Shown: positions 26,983 through 36,907 of the stretch, in pieces
Layout of the letters: each line of letters opens with the position of its first letter
Position numbering within the stretch: position 1 is the first letter of the stretch
NCBI RefSeq assembly: GCF_000877395.1
Contig: NZ_JYFE01000081.1
Coordinates: 1-64,000 of the forward strand
Direction: 5' to 3'
DNA from: Jannaschia aquimarina
GTDB taxonomy: Bacteria > Pseudomonadota > Alphaproteobacteria > Rhodobacterales > Rhodobacteraceae
DNA length: 64,000 nucleotides
Position numbers and translations under genes: made by a program
Notes under the pieces: model-generated
What the model was told of the DNA's origin: nothing
What the model saw: only the letters and a program-made list of their open reading frames with translations
Database searches by the model: none

Positions 26983-27408
26983 ATGGCCGTAAACCTGATC
27001 AAGCTCAGCGTGGGCACGACGTCGATCGACGGACTGGCTAAGTGGCAGCGCAGCGCGCGGGCGAAGGGGCCTGACGGCAACCCCCGGCATGTCACCCGGA
27101 TGTGGCCCAAGCGGGAGGCCGAACTTCTGGAAGGCGGCTCGATCTACTGGGTCATCAAGGGTGTCGTCCTATGCCGTCAGCCGATCCTGAGGCTGGAGGA
27201 GGTGCGGCGCCAGGACGGCATCCCGCGCTGCGGGATCGTCCTTCAACCCGGGCTGGTCCCCGTGGCGCCGACGCCCAAGCGGGCCTTTCAGGGTTGGCGC
27301 TACCTGACGCCCGACGATGCGCCTGCCGATCTCGATCCGGCCCGCGCCGCCGAAGCACCGCTTCCACCGAAGTTGCAGGTGGCTCTGGCGGAACTGGGCG
27401 TGCTCTGA
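26983..27408 (+). CDS. DUF1489 family protein
   Basis: A 141-residue soluble protein of the alphaproteobacterial DUF1489 family. Landmarks are NLIKLSVGTTSIDGLAKWQ at the start and SIYWVIKGVVLCRQPIL in the middle, then GWRYLTPDDAP. Function unknown. GGGGGAGTCATC stands before the ATG. Divergent from nrdJ with an 80-nt shared promoter region, an arrangement I cannot interpret functionally. Confidence 0.92.
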   Translation: MAVNLIKLSVGTTSIDGLAKWQRSARAKGPDGNPRHVTRMWPKREAELLEGGSIYWVIKGVVLCRQPILRLEEVRRQDGIPRCGIVLQPGLVPVAPTPKRAFQGWRYLTPDDAPADLDPARAAEAPLPPKLQVALAELGVL

Positions 27409-27637
27409 CGGCCATCCAACGGAGAGCGCGAACAGAACCGATGCGCTCCGCCAGCCCTCATCCTGCAGCAGATATCCCAGGGTCAGGGGCAAAGGCCCGG
27501 CCCCCTCGCGGCAGTTCCCCCTACGATCCTCCCGGCAGGCCGGACGCGTCGCAATCGCAGGCCGTCCTGTCGCCGCCGGCGCCCCCTGACCCGACGCAGC
27601 GCGCCACAACCGTGAAAGACGGCACGGAGGGACGGGC

Positions 27638-30133
27638 ATGAAGAGCCATGTGAGGGCGCTGGTTGTCGGCGGCGGGGCGGTGGGGACGTCCATCGCATAC
27701 CATCTGGCGAAGGCCGGCTGGGACACGATGCTGCTGGAGCGCGACGAGCTGACCTCGGGCTCAACATGGCACGCCGCGGGCCTGCTGCCGCTCTTCAACA
27801 TGAGCTACGCGACCAGCCACATCCACGCCTACTCGGTCGAGTTCTACAAGACGCTCGAAGCCGAGACGGGCCTCAATCCCGGCTTCAGCGTGGTCGGCAA
27901 TTTGCGGATGGCGCAGACCGACGACCGGATGGACGAATATGCGCTCTATGCGGCGACCGCCGAGACGGTCGGCATACCGCACGAATGGCTGACGCCCAAG
28001 GACATCAGGGATCGGTACCCGCTGATCCGGACCGACGATCTGAAAGGCGCGATCCTTCATCCGACCGATGGCTACATCAACCCGGCCGATGTCACGATGG
28101 CGATGGCCAAGGGCGCGCGTCAGCACGGCGCGACCATCGAGCGGAAGTGGCAGGTCGACGGCTACGAATGGACCGGCTCGGAATGGCGGGTGACGGTGAC
28201 CAGGATGGCCGAACGGGGCGGCAACCTCGTGCCCACCGAGGAACAGCAGGTCATCACCGCCGAACATGTCGTGACCGCGACCGGCAACCATTCCCAGCGG
28301 ACGGCCCGCCTTCTGGGTATCAAGATGCCGGCTATCGTGGTCGAGCACCAGTACATCGTCACCGAACCGGACCCAGCCCTGGTCGAGTGGCGCAAGACCA
28401 ACGATCAGCATCCCGTGATCCGCGACGCCGACGCCAAGTGGTACGTCCGCGAGGAACGCGGGGGCTGGATCCTCGGCCCCTACGAACAGAACGCGCCGGC
28501 GCGCTTCGAATACGGCGTCCCCGACAGCTTTCGCGCGGACCTCTTCCCCCTCGACCTGGAGCGGATCGAGGAGGAGTACATGTCCTTCATCCATCGCATC
28601 CCCTCGTCCGAGAATGCGGGCCTGAAGGACGATTTCAACGGCCCGATCTGCTATACGCCCGACGGCAACCCCTTGGTCGGGCCGGCACCCGGCCTGCGCA
28701 ACATGTGGCTGGCCGAGGGGTTCAGCTTCGGCATCACGGCCGCCGGCGGGACGGGTCACTACCTCGCACAGATGATGGTCGACGGGGAGGCCGAGATCGA
28801 CACGGCGAGCCTCGATCCCAAGCGTTACGGCGACTGGGTCACGACCGAATACGCCATGCGCAAGAACGAGGAATGCTACGACCACGTCTACGTCCTGCAT
28901 CATCCCGACGAAGAACGGCCTGCGGCGCGCCCGCTCAAGACGGCGCCCTGCTACGACCGGATGAAGGCGGCCGGCGCACAGTTCGGGCAGGTCAACGGCT
29001 GGGAGCGGCCGAACTACTTCGTGCCCGGCGCCGAGGCGGATTTCGACCTCACCTCCCGCAGCTTCCGGCGCGGAAAGTGGTGGCAGCACGCCCGCGACGA
29101 GGCCAAGGCCATCCGAGAGGCGGCAGGCCTGATCGACGCGACCGCCTTTGCCAAGCATCGCATCAGCGGACCCGGCGCAGCGGCTTTCCTCGACTGGTTC
29201 ACGACGAACAAGCTGCCCAAGGTGGGCCGGATCAACCTGACCTACGCCCTGACACCGGCAGGCACGACGCGCTCCGAATACACCATCGTCCGAATGGCCG
29301 AGGATGATTTCTACCTTGTCTCCGCCGGCGCGTGGGAGGCCTATGACGAGGACTACCTCTACAAGGCCATCATGGAGCATGAGGATCGCTTCGGTCGCAT
29401 CAACGAAGAGAACGTGACTGCGAAGTCCGGTGTCTTCGCGTTGGCCGGCCCGAATTCGCGCGCAATCCTCGCCGATCTGATCCGCGACGCCGATCCCGTC
29501 TCCGCGCTGTCGAATGCCCGGTTCCCATGGCTGAGCCAACGGAACATCGAATTGAAGATGTGCCCGGTCAACGCGATCCGGGTGGCCTACACTGGCGAAC
29601 TGGGCTGGGAGCTGCATCACCCGATGGAAATGCAGACCTACCTTTTCGACCGTCTGATGGAAGCGGGCGAGGCCCATGGCCTGCGACTGGTGGGGGCCCG
29701 GGCCCAGAACTGGCTGCGGCAGGAAAAATCCTACCGCGCCTTCGGAACCGAACTCGGCCGCGATGCCACGCCGCTCGAGGCGGGGCTCGACCGGTTCGTG
29801 GATCTCTCGAAGGACTTTCTGGGCAAGGAGGCAATGCAGCAGACCGGCATCCGGTCGCGCTGCGTCACGATGCTGATCGACGGTCCTGACGACGCTGACC
29901 CGTGGGGACGCGAAGCGCTCTACACGGAGGACGGCACCCGCGTCGGTCGCCTGACCTCGGGGGGCTACTCGGTCGCGTCCGGGAAGTCGATCGGCATGGG
30001 CTACGTCCGCCTCGATCTGGTGGAACCGGGGACGAAGCTGAAGGTGCGGATGCAGCGTGCGCTGTGGAATGCGGAGGTGACCGAGGACAGCCCCTACGAC
30101 CCGAAGAACGCGCGTATCCGCGCGGATGGCTGA
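27638..30133 (+). CDS. FAD-dependent dimethylglycine/sarcosine dehydrogenase-like protein with GcvT domain
   Basis: 831 residues. Residues 5-400 form a DAO-type FAD domain: the dinucleotide motif VVGGGAVGTSIAYHLAKAGW, then GSTWHAAGLLP, whose His aligns with the covalent FAD attachment site of dimethylglycine dehydrogenase. An FAO_M segment follows, and residues about 440-825 are a GcvT-like folate-binding domain with GELGWELHHP. Such enzymes oxidise N-methyl groups and pass the one-carbon unit to tetrahydrofolate. The exact substrate (dimethylglycine, sarcosine or another methylamine) is not determined. GGAGGG precedes the ATG. The 229-nt upstream gap shows nothing I recognise. Confidence 0.9.
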   Translation: MKSHVRALVVGGGAVGTSIAYHLAKAGWDTMLLERDELTSGSTWHAAGLLPLFNMSYATSHIHAYSVEFYKTLEAETGLNPGFSVVGNLRMAQTDDRMDEYALYAATAETVGIPHEWLTPKDIRDRYPLIRTDDLKGAILHPTDGYINPADVTMAMAKGARQHGATIERKWQVDGYEWTGSEWRVTVTRMAERGGNLVPTEEQQVITAEHVVTATGNHSQRTARLLGIKMPAIVVEHQYIVTEPDPALVEWRKTNDQHPVIRDADAKWYVREERGGWILGPYEQNAPARFEYGVPDSFRADLFPLDLERIEEEYMSFIHRIPSSENAGLKDDFNGPICYTPDGNPLVGPAPGLRNMWLAEGFSFGITAAGGTGHYLAQMMVDGEAEIDTASLDPKRYGDWVTTEYAMRKNEECYDHVYVLHHPDEERPAARPLKTAPCYDRMKAAGAQFGQVNGWERPNYFVPGAEADFDLTSRSFRRGKWWQHARDEAKAIREAAGLIDATAFAKHRISGPGAAAFLDWFTTNKLPKVGRINLTYALTPAGTTRSEYTIVRMAEDDFYLVSAGAWEAYDEDYLYKAIMEHEDRFGRINEENVTAKSGVFALAGPNSRAILADLIRDADPVSALSNARFPWLSQRNIELKMCPVNAIRVAYTGELGWELHHPMEMQTYLFDRLMEAGEAHGLRLVGARAQNWLRQEKSYRAFGTELGRDATPLEAGLDRFVDLSKDFLGKEAMQQTGIRSRCVTMLIDGPDDADPWGREALYTEDGTRVGRLTSGGYSVASGKSIGMGYVRLDLVEPGTKLKVRMQRALWNAEVTEDSPYDPKNARIRADG

Positions 30134-30674
30134 CGGCACGCGCCGAATTGGATCGCGAGCGATCATCCTGCTGGTTCTGGGGGCGGTGTTCGGCTGGATC
30201 CTGCGCGGCGCCTTCGTCCCGGCCTCGCCCGGACGGCTACATCTCAGCGGAGACGGTCGGGACGCTATTGCCGCTGTATTCTTCAACAAGACCGGGGCCT
30301 GGAACAGCGCTGATCCGGAGACGGCGGATGTTCAGGTCGTTCTGCTGCGCCGATGGCAGAACCTCGAAGCGTTGCCCCGGTTCGGCCGTCTCTGTGGTAG
30401 GGTCTGCGCTGAAAGACCGGCCGCTGTACGGATCGACCGGCCGTCCCTGAATGGACTGACCCGCATCCTGATCGTCGATTTGTCCGCCTTCGGGCTAGGC
30501 CCCGCGCTGGACAGCGACGCATCCCTACCGGGGGATCCGCTGTCCTGCCTGATCGGACTGATCGACAGGGAACGGTTCGCCATGCCCCCGCCGGTCCTCA
30601 AATGCGAGGTGGTGGACGCGGAACGTATCGTCCGCCCGCGCCCGTGGTCTCCACGTCCGGAGCGGAGGTTCTAG
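30126..30674 (+). CDS. Membrane-anchored hypothetical protein
   Basis: 182 residues, overlapping the preceding gene by 8 nt and so translationally coupled. After a short basic start there is one hydrophobic segment (AIILLVLGAVFGWILRGAFV, residues about 12-31), then a soluble tail with four cysteines (RLCGRVC, DPLSCLIGL, LKCEV). No domain recognised. The coupling suggests a role with the methylamine-type dehydrogenase, but the sequence gives no direct support for one. Confidence 0.7.
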   Translation: MADGTRRIGSRAIILLVLGAVFGWILRGAFVPASPGRLHLSGDGRDAIAAVFFNKTGAWNSADPETADVQVVLLRRWQNLEALPRFGRLCGRVCAERPAAVRIDRPSLNGLTRILIVDLSAFGLGPALDSDASLPGDPLSCLIGLIDRERFAMPPPVLKCEVVDAERIVRPRPWSPRPERRF

Positions 30675-30723
30675 ACGGAGCGTCGAACGGGATGTGATCG
30701 GGGCATATCTTGTCCGACAAGGT

Positions 30724-31413
30724 CTAGAAGCCCGGTTTCGATCCGCTCCGTGCCAGAAGCATGAGGTTGTTCGCAGGCATCGGCACGATGTCGACCGCGA
30801 AGGCCAGCGCCTGCAGGACCGATACGACGAGATCCGCGTCCTTCAGGCCGATGCTGGGATCCTGGCGCTGAAGGCTCATGTGAAACCCTGCATCGCCCTC
30901 ACTGGTGGCCTGCCCGCCTCGCAGAAACGGCCCGTAGATCGCCAGAAGGCCACCCGGCACGATCGCCTGCGCCGCCTCATCCAGCAGGACGGCCATTTCC
31001 GCATCGGAAATCAGATGCAGAAGGTTGACGGTCAGGATCACATCCGCGCGCAGACCACGCCCCCATCCCGGCGTGCACGCATCAAGATATCGGGCCGGCG
31101 CAACATTCGGCAGGTCTCGCGTTCGCGCGTCTATCGCACGACGGCGCACCGGGTCCGGCTCACTAGGCTGGAAGCGGAGGTCCGGATGCTCCGCAGCGAG
31201 CGCGGCAACATGCTGACCGGTTCCTGAGGCAACCTCGAGAAAGAGGCCGCCATGCGGAAGGTGCGGTCCCAGCGCATCGAGGATTGGCTTCTGGTTGCGC
31301 GCGGCAGATGGCGCGTGAAGAAGCCCCTCCCGATCAGGTTCTGCGCTGTCGGGAAGGTTCAGCCTGCGGATCATGGCGGATTGCGGACGGGCGCTGCCAA
31401 ATCCTTCGGCCAC
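30724..31413 (-). CDS. DUF938 SAM-dependent methyltransferase
   Basis: 229 residues. PSAARNQKPILDALGPHLPH followed by GLFLEVASGTGQHVAALAAE is the DUF938 opening and includes the SAM motif I (LEVASGTGQH). ADVILTVNLLHLI and EAAQAIVPGGLLAIYGPF are later methyltransferase strands. The longest frame starts at a GTG (31411-31413) with GAGGGG upstream; an ATG at 31374 begins nearer the conserved block and may be the true start. Substrate unknown. Convergent with the hypothetical gene at 30126. Confidence 0.88.
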   Translation of the reverse strand: MAEGFGSARPQSAMIRRLNLPDSAEPDREGLLHAPSAARNQKPILDALGPHLPHGGLFLEVASGTGQHVAALAAEHPDLRFQPSEPDPVRRRAIDARTRDLPNVAPARYLDACTPGWGRGLRADVILTVNLLHLISDAEMAVLLDEAAQAIVPGGLLAIYGPFLRGGQATSEGDAGFHMSLQRQDPSIGLKDADLVVSVLQALAFAVDIVPMPANNLMLLARSGSKPGF

Positions 31414-31861
31414 GATATCGTCAACCCCTCAAACACGCGAAGGAACCTGTCACATGCGCGATAGCTGGCCAAGCGCCCCGCGCCGAAACAGCGCCATTCC
31501 GCAGGGTCAACATTGCGCCAGCGCCGCCGCGGGCAGCGGTCTGAACCCGAAAGCGCGTCAAACGGCTCCTCGTGCAAGTACCACTCGGATTCCGGCGAAA
31601 TCGTCCGCCCCGGACGGGCGCAAGCTCATACGGTGATGACGAAAGAGCGGTAGGTCTGACGGGTGAACGCCCGTGACACCTCGAGCCTGACAGGCCCCCG
31701 CACTCTCTGGAACGGAAGAGGATGCAAATGGTCTGGCAAATGATGTCTGGTGGACCTTTCGGGACCTGGTTCGAACGCTGGATGCTCTCGCGCGATCTTC
31801 GATCACGCTGTCGCTCGGGTCCACTGCGGAGAGGGGGGCCACCTTTCTGGCGAAAGGTGTT
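31414..31861. other. 448-nt intergenic stretch, no gene recognised
   Basis: Between the DUF938 start and the tRNA. Open frames in both directions here lack ribosome sites and recognisable sequence. It should contain the promoter of the DUF938 gene. I see no strong hairpin apart from a short ACGGG/CCCGT pair near 31660. Confidence 0.5.
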
Positions 31862-31937
<76 letters not shown>

Positions 31938-32006
31938 ATCAGGTGCGCCCATCTAGGGCGCGGTGGAAAGGGGCGCAAGAGGGAATCCACCCTCGCGCCC
32001 GCTCTC

Positions 32007-32339
32007 TCAGTCGTCGTCTTTGTCGTCGGCGACGTCGCTGCCGATCTCGTCGAGGCTGACGGTATCATCGTCATCGTCGTCGAGAACGTCGTCATCGGTA
32101 TCGTCCGAATCTTCGTCGAGAACGTCATCTTCCTCGTCGAGCAGCAGATCCTCGTCTTCGTCATCCTTCTTGGCGTCGGCATCCGCCTTGTCGGCAACGA
32201 GGACGCGCGTCTTCGTGCCAGTATCGACGGGAACGACCTCGCCCGTATAGGGCGAGACGACGGGGTCGCGGTTGAGGTCGTAGAAGCGCTTGCCGGTCGT
32301 CGGGCAGACGCGCTTGACGCCCCATTCTTCCTTGGGCAT
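32007..32339 (-). CDS. FYDLN acid-domain protein (TIGR02300)
   Basis: 110 residues. The first 50 match the FYDLN_acid family: KEEWGVKRVCPTTGKRFYDL then NRDPVVSPYTGEVVP. The rest is an extremely acidic tail of Asp/Glu runs (residues 60-110). The family is alphaproteobacterial and of unknown function. Its single CPxxGKRFYDL segment resembles half of a zinc ribbon. The repetitive GAC/GAG tail also makes the DNA locally low in complexity. Divergent from the YgjP peptidase gene. Confidence 0.95.
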   Translation of the reverse strand: MPKEEWGVKRVCPTTGKRFYDLNRDPVVSPYTGEVVPVDTGTKTRVLVADKADADAKKDDEDEDLLLDEEDDVLDEDSDDTDDDVLDDDDDDTVSLDEIGSDVADDKDDD

Positions 32340-32435
32340 GTCGTGTCCTCCGGGCTGGAAAGGCCCCAGCGGGGTCGGGAATCTGGGCCGGATGCCACTT
32401 CCCGGAACGGGTGGCAAGACCAGATCGGGAGTTGC

Positions 32436-33116
32436 ATGACACGGACGCTCAGGATCGGTGAGGTGGACGTCGCGTTGCGCCGCTCGGCCCGCGTCCGACG
32501 CATGACTTTGCGGGTGGCCCGGGTCGGCGGAAACGTGACGCTGACCGTGCCGCCGGGCGTACCTGATCACGAGGCAGAGGGATTCGCTGCCAGTCAAGCC
32601 GACTGGATCGCGCGTCAGGTCCAAGCCGCCCCCCGTGCCCGGCCGGTCACCGTGGGTGCGCGGATCCCGGTTCTGGGCCGAGAGGTTCCGGTGATCGTCG
32701 GCGGTGGGCGTTCCGCGCGATGGACAGGCGAGGCGGTGGCCGTGCCGGACAACGAACGGGCGGGGCGCCGGATCGCCGCCCTTCTGAAGGAGGTCGCACG
32801 GAGCCATCTGGTCGCAGCGGTCGATCGCCACGCCGAAGCGCTCGGTCGCCAGGCAGGCCGGATCACGCTGCGCGATACGCGATCCCGGTGGGGGTCCTGT
32901 ACGGGACGCGGTGACCTGATGTTCAGCTGGCGATTGGCAATGGCTCCGCCCAACGTGCTTGACTACGTGGCCGCACACGAAGTCGCGCATCTTGCCCATA
33001 TGGACCATTCACCGCGCTTCTGGGCCTGCGTCGGGCGTCTCCTGCCGGACTACGCGCCGCGCCGGGCTTGGTTGAAGAAGAACGGCGCAACGCTTCACGC
33101 CATCGACTTCGGGTGA
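32436..33116 (+). CDS. YgjP/M48-like zinc metallopeptidase (DUF45)
   Basis: 226 residues. The zinc-binding HEVAHLAHMDHSPRFW gives HExxH with a downstream histidine, preceded by the family stretch TRSRWGSCTGRGDLMFSWRL. An N-terminal beta domain of about 110 residues is normal for the YgjP group. It lacks a signal peptide, so it acts in the cytoplasm; substrates are unknown. Start ATG 32436 is supported by CGGGAG upstream. Confidence 0.92.
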   Translation: MTRTLRIGEVDVALRRSARVRRMTLRVARVGGNVTLTVPPGVPDHEAEGFAASQADWIARQVQAAPRARPVTVGARIPVLGREVPVIVGGGRSARWTGEAVAVPDNERAGRRIAALLKEVARSHLVAAVDRHAEALGRQAGRITLRDTRSRWGSCTGRGDLMFSWRLAMAPPNVLDYVAAHEVAHLAHMDHSPRFWACVGRLLPDYAPRRAWLKKNGATLHAIDFG

Positions 33117-33196
33117 CGAGGTTCCAAGCGGCGTCGGACTCCGGGCGTCACGCAGGGGCGCTTGATCGCAGGCGACCCGTGAGAGAGGGTGCAGCC

Positions 33197-33844
33197 ATGC
33201 TTCTGAACCCGCTCCCCGAAGGCGCCGGCGCGGCCCACGACCGCCTGTACCGCAGTCTGCGGGTCCGGATCATGCACGGCGAACTTGAGCCAGGGGCAGC
33301 GTTGACCCTGCGGGGGATCGGTCGGGATTACGGGGTCTCGATGACCCCGGTGCGCGAGGCGATGCGCCGATTGGTCGCCGAGGGAGCGCTGTCGCTGTCG
33401 GCATCAGGGCGCGTGACCACGCCCGCGCTGTCGACAGAGCGGATCGAGGAACTGGCCAGCCTGCGTGCCCTGCTGGAGCCGGAACTGGCCGCGCGCGCCC
33501 TGCCGCGGGCCCATCCGGCCCTCGTGGATCGCCTCGACGCGATCAACAGCTCGATCGCCGAGCGGGTCGTGAAGCACGATGCGCCGGGTTACATCCGGAC
33601 GAACCTCGAATTCCATCGCACACTCTATCTCCGGGCACAGGCGCCGGCGATGCTGGCAATGGTCGAGACGGTCTGGCTTCAACTCGGTCCGACGATGCGG
33701 TCGCTCTATGGGCGGCTCAACCGGACGGAACTCCCCAAGAACCACCGTCTGATCGTCGCCGCGCTCCACGCCGGGGACGAACCGGGTCTCCGCCTCGCCG
33801 TGCGCGCGGATGTCACGCAGGGGCTGCGTCTCCTCGCCGGCTGA
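33197..33844 (+). CDS. GntR-family (FadR/FCD subgroup) regulator
   Basis: 215 residues. An N-terminal winged helix (LYRSLRVRIMHGELEPGAAL then MTPVREAMRRLVAEGAL) is followed by an all-helical FCD effector domain with NLEFHRTLYLRAQ and KNHRLIVAAL, which supply the metal-binding Asp/His pattern. Ligand unknown. It lies downstream of the peptidase gene on the same strand and convergent with the TerB-like pair. Confidence 0.93.
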   Translation: MLLNPLPEGAGAAHDRLYRSLRVRIMHGELEPGAALTLRGIGRDYGVSMTPVREAMRRLVAEGALSLSASGRVTTPALSTERIEELASLRALLEPELAARALPRAHPALVDRLDAINSSIAERVVKHDAPGYIRTNLEFHRTLYLRAQAPAMLAMVETVWLQLGPTMRSLYGRLNRTELPKNHRLIVAALHAGDEPGLRLAVRADVTQGLRLLAG

Positions 33845-34730
33845 GCATGTCGGCAAGCGCCGTTCGGACTTCCTTTCGCCGGAAGCCGAGTGCCTTGGTC
33901 AGCCGGTTCACGAAGCGCTTCTCGGCCCCTGCCATGCGCCCGTCGGCGGCAACGACGGAGAGGACGGCGTTCAGCATCAGCCTGCCCTGCGCCACGGTCA
34001 GGCCGTCCGCGAATTCCCGGCGCATGGCTCCCACGCTGCGCGGGCGCTCGCTGCGCGAGACGAGTTCCGAGATATGATCGGCCGTGTAGTCCAGATCGGT
34101 GACCTCGCGCGCGACGCGCAGGATATGCTCAAGCTCTTCGGGGGCGGCGTCGCCATCGCAGGCGGCGGCATGTGCCATCGCGTCGATCAAGCGGAAGACG
34201 GGACCGTCGGGCAGGCCCATAATCTCCCGGCGGATGCGTCTGCGACGGCTTCGCATTCCCCGCCGCAGCGAGACCAGCGTCAGGATCGCGCCGAACGCGA
34301 CCCAGGGGCCCAGGGCGATCAGCTTGTCCCGCTCTGTCGGAACGAAGGCGGGCGCAGCCGGCAAGGTCGCCGGCAACCGGCCGATGGATTGCAGCGTATC
34401 GACCGACATCGGAAGCGGCTCGCCCCCGCGATCGCGGCATCCCTCGCGCGACAAGGCATATTCGACCTGCATCTCGACCAGACCGAGCATGTGCCAGACC
34501 GCATAGGGCTGGCGGCGATGGCAGAGTGTCTCCCGCCCCCGCCCTAGATCGACTGTCACCGCCGGGTCGAGCGGATAGAGGCCGCTCTGGAGCCAGGTCT
34601 TGGCGCCCTTGGCCATCTGCCCCACGGCCCGCAGATCGAACCCGTCGCTGCGCCCGGCCTCTGCCGGCGTGGCGAGCGAAAGGATCGCGGCCGCCATCGT
34701 GGCCGCGGCAAGTGTCAGCACCTGTCCCAT
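33813..34730 (-). CDS. TerB-like domain membrane protein (exported N-terminus)
   Basis: 305 residues. Signal peptide or anchor at 1-24 (LTLAAATMAAAILSLATPA), a cysteine-containing periplasmic part (ETLCHRRQPYAVWHML; REGCRDRGG), a second hydrophobic segment near 140-157 (LIALGPWVAFGAILTLVSL), a basic cluster (RGMRSRRRRIRRE), then a cytoplasmic TerB-like helical domain with VVAADGRMAGAEKRFVNRLT. TerB-like domains bind metals and sit near membranes; function here is unknown. It lies 8 nt after a second TerB-like gene, so they form a pair. Its 3' end overlaps the GntR gene by 32 nt. Confidence 0.75.
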   Translation of the reverse strand: MGQVLTLAAATMAAAILSLATPAEAGRSDGFDLRAVGQMAKGAKTWLQSGLYPLDPAVTVDLGRGRETLCHRRQPYAVWHMLGLVEMQVEYALSREGCRDRGGEPLPMSVDTLQSIGRLPATLPAAPAFVPTERDKLIALGPWVAFGAILTLVSLRRGMRSRRRRIRREIMGLPDGPVFRLIDAMAHAAACDGDAAPEELEHILRVAREVTDLDYTADHISELVSRSERPRSVGAMRREFADGLTVAQGRLMLNAVLSVVAADGRMAGAEKRFVNRLTKALGFRRKEVRTALADMLSRRGDAAPA

Positions 34731-34738
34731 GTCTCTCC

Positions 34739-35338
34739 TCAGATCGGTTGGTGCAGCCAATGCATGGCCTGGACACGCTCCGGCGGTGTTCCGATCGAGG
34801 TCGCCACCGTGCGCAAGAAGGCCCTGTCCCCATTCGTCAACGGTCCGGATTCGAGCATGACCGCGGTCGCCGCTTCGACGATCCGGCGGCGTCCGGCATG
34901 ATCCAGCGCAGGCCGCATCCATGCGAAGGACAGCGGCATCACGATCTTGTCGGCGTAGCGCGCGGCCTGGCGCAGCGTCTCTTCGTCGTAGTCCATTCCG
35001 GTCAGATCGTTGGCGACCTGCACCGCCCTTCTCAGCCGAGCGGGATGGACCATCGGCCCCTTCCGGATCGCGTGGCACAGGATGTCGGTCAGCATGAAAC
35101 CGGGACCGCGGCCCTGTCCCAGGATCAGGATCCGCTTCTTGTGGCGCCGCTTGGCGAACCTGCGATGGGTCGTCACGATCAGAACCGCACCGCAGATCAT
35201 CATCGTCAGTGCCAAAGGCCAGTTCGTTCCGAAGAAATCCGCGGGAATGGTCGCGAAGGGTTCGGGGACGTGCAGCGGCTCGGTTGGATCCATGGGCCGG
35301 AGGGCGTGGGTCAGAAGGGCGAGCGGGGCGAGTGGCAT
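34739..35338 (-). CDS. TerB-like membrane-anchored protein, partner of the downstream gene
   Basis: 199 residues. One hydrophobic segment near residues 33-55 (WPLALTMMICGAVLIVTTH) is followed by a basic stretch (RRFAKRRHKKR), then a helical domain. Its end, VMLESGPLTNGDRAFLRTVA, parallels the VVAADGRMAGAEKRFVNRLT part of the next gene, so I read both as TerB-like relatives. The start at 35338 has GGACCC upstream; ATG 35293 is an alternative. The gene pair is likely one operon. Confidence 0.7.
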   Translation of the reverse strand: MPLAPLALLTHALRPMDPTEPLHVPEPFATIPADFFGTNWPLALTMMICGAVLIVTTHRRFAKRRHKKRILILGQGRGPGFMLTDILCHAIRKGPMVHPARLRRAVQVANDLTGMDYDEETLRQAARYADKIVMPLSFAWMRPALDHAGRRRIVEAATAVMLESGPLTNGDRAFLRTVATSIGTPPERVQAMHWLHQPI

Positions 35339-35477
35339 GTCGGGTCCAAGTCTTGTCGACGTAACCCTTGGCGCGCGAATGCGGCAAAGCGGTGGAGAGC
35401 CTTGCGCGCTTTTGCGGCGCTTCCTAGGCCGTCCCCGCCCGGTTCGAGTAGGCGGAGACGCTCTTTCGCAGAGGACG

Positions 35478-36881
35478 TCAGGCGTGGATGGCACCGTCCC
35501 CGCAGGCCAGCGCCGCTTCGCGCATGGCCTCGGAATAGGTCGGATGGGCGTGGCAGGTGCGGGCCAGATCCTCGGCCGCTGCTCCGAACTCCATCGCGAC
35601 GCAGACCTCGTGGATCAGGTCACCCGCCATCGGACCGATGACATGGCAGCCCAGGATCCGGTCAGTCTCCTTGTCGGCGATGATCTTGACGAACCCGTCA
35701 GCGGCGAAGTTGGCCTTCGCCCGGCCGTTGCCCATGAAGCTGAACTTGCCGACCTTGTAGGCCCGACCGGACTCCTTGGCCAATTCTTCGGTCAGCCCGA
35801 CACTGGCGACTTCGGGATGCGTGTAGATCACGCCGGGGATGACGTCGTAGTTCACGTGACCCGCCTGCCCGGCGAGGATCTCCGCGACGGCCATGCCCTC
35901 ATCCTCAGCCTTGTGGGCCAGCATCGGTCCCTCGATCGCATCACCGATAGCGCGAATGCCCGCGACACTCGTCTGGTACTCGTCATCGACGGCGATCTGT
36001 CCGCGCTGCGTCGTCTTGACGCCCAACTCCTCAAGGCCCAGCCCATCGGTGAAGGGGCGCCGTCCGGTGGAGACCAGAACGATGTCGGATTTCAGCTCGT
36101 GGGTGCTGTCGTCCTTGCGCAGGGTGTAATGCGTCGTGGCCTTGTTGCCCTTCGTCTCGACCTTCGAGACGGCGGCGCCGGTGACGAATTTCAAGCCTTG
36201 CTTGCCCAGGATCTTCTGGAACTGCTTGGCCACTTCGGCATCCTGCCCGGGTGTGATGGCATCGAGGTATTCGACCACCGTCACCTCCGTCCCCAGCCGG
36301 GTATAGACCGAACCAAGTTCCAACCCGATGACGCCGCCGCCGATCACGGTCATGGTCTTCGGCACCTTCGACAGCTCCAGCGCGCCGGTCGAGGTCACGA
36401 CGATCTTCTCGTCGACCTCGACCTCCGCTCCGGGAACGGGGGCGGAGTCAGAACCCGTCGCGATCACGATATGCTTGGCCTCGTAGGTCGTATCGCCGAC
36501 CTTCACCTTGCCCGCGGCCGGGATGCTGCCCCAGCCCTTGATCCAGTCGACCTTGTTCTTCTTGAACAGGAATTCGATGCCCTTGGTGTTCTGGCCGATG
36601 ACATCGTCCTTGTAGGCGAGCATCTGCTTCCAATCGACGGAGGGGGCCGCGCCCTTCAGACCCATCTTTGCGAAGTTGTGCTCGGCTTCGTGAAGCTGGT
36701 GGCTGGCATGCAGCAGCGCCTTCGACGGGATGCAGCCGATGTTCAGGCAGGTCCCGCCCAGCGTCTCGCGCCCCTCGACGCAGGCCGTCCTGAGCCCCAG
36801 CTGGGCTGCGCGGATGGCGCAGACATAGCCGCCGGGGCCGGAGCCGATGACGATCAGGTCGTAGGATTGGGGGTCGCTCAT
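35478..36881 (-). CDS. lpd: Dihydrolipoyl dehydrogenase (E3)
   Basis: Flavoprotein disulfide reductase that reoxidises lipoyl groups in the 2-oxoacid dehydrogenase and glycine cleavage complexes. 467 residues. The FAD motif [19 protein letters not shown], the redox pair in [19 protein letters not shown] (CxxxxC), the NAD motif [19 protein letters not shown] and the C-terminal [10 protein letters not shown] (His-Glu catalytic pair) are all intact. The frame is open through repeat array B to 36935, but GGAGAGG precedes the ATG at 36881. No E1 or E2 gene is nearby. The repeat array lies 27-66 nt upstream of the start. Confidence 0.97.
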   Translation of the reverse strand: MSDPQSYDLIVIGSGPGGYVCAIRAAQLGLRTACVEGRETLGGTCLNIGCIPSKALLHASHQLHEAEHNFAKMGLKGAAPSVDWKQMLAYKDDVIGQNTKGIEFLFKKNKVDWIKGWGSIPAAGKVKVGDTTYEAKHIVIATGSDSAPVPGAEVEVDEKIVVTSTGALELSKVPKTMTVIGGGVIGLELGSVYTRLGTEVTVVEYLDAITPGQDAEVAKQFQKILGKQGLKFVTGAAVSKVETKGNKATTHYTLRKDDSTHELKSDIVLVSTGRRPFTDGLGLEELGVKTTQRGQIAVDDEYQTSVAGIRAIGDAIEGPMLAHKAEDEGMAVAEILAGQAGHVNYDVIPGVIYTHPEVASVGLTEELAKESGRAYKVGKFSFMGNGRAKANFAADGFVKIIADKETDRILGCHVIGPMAGDLIHEVCVAMEFGAAAEDLARTCHAHPTYSEAMREAALACGDGAIHA

Positions 36882-36907
36882 GAAGCCTCTCCGGCGCGAA
36901 TCTAGAC

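Noticed and set aside
27761-30289. 842-residue open frame on the minus strand
   Set aside because: It is antisense to the clearly recognisable DMGDH/GcvT gene; high-GC third positions keep the opposite frame open. No motif or ribosome site.
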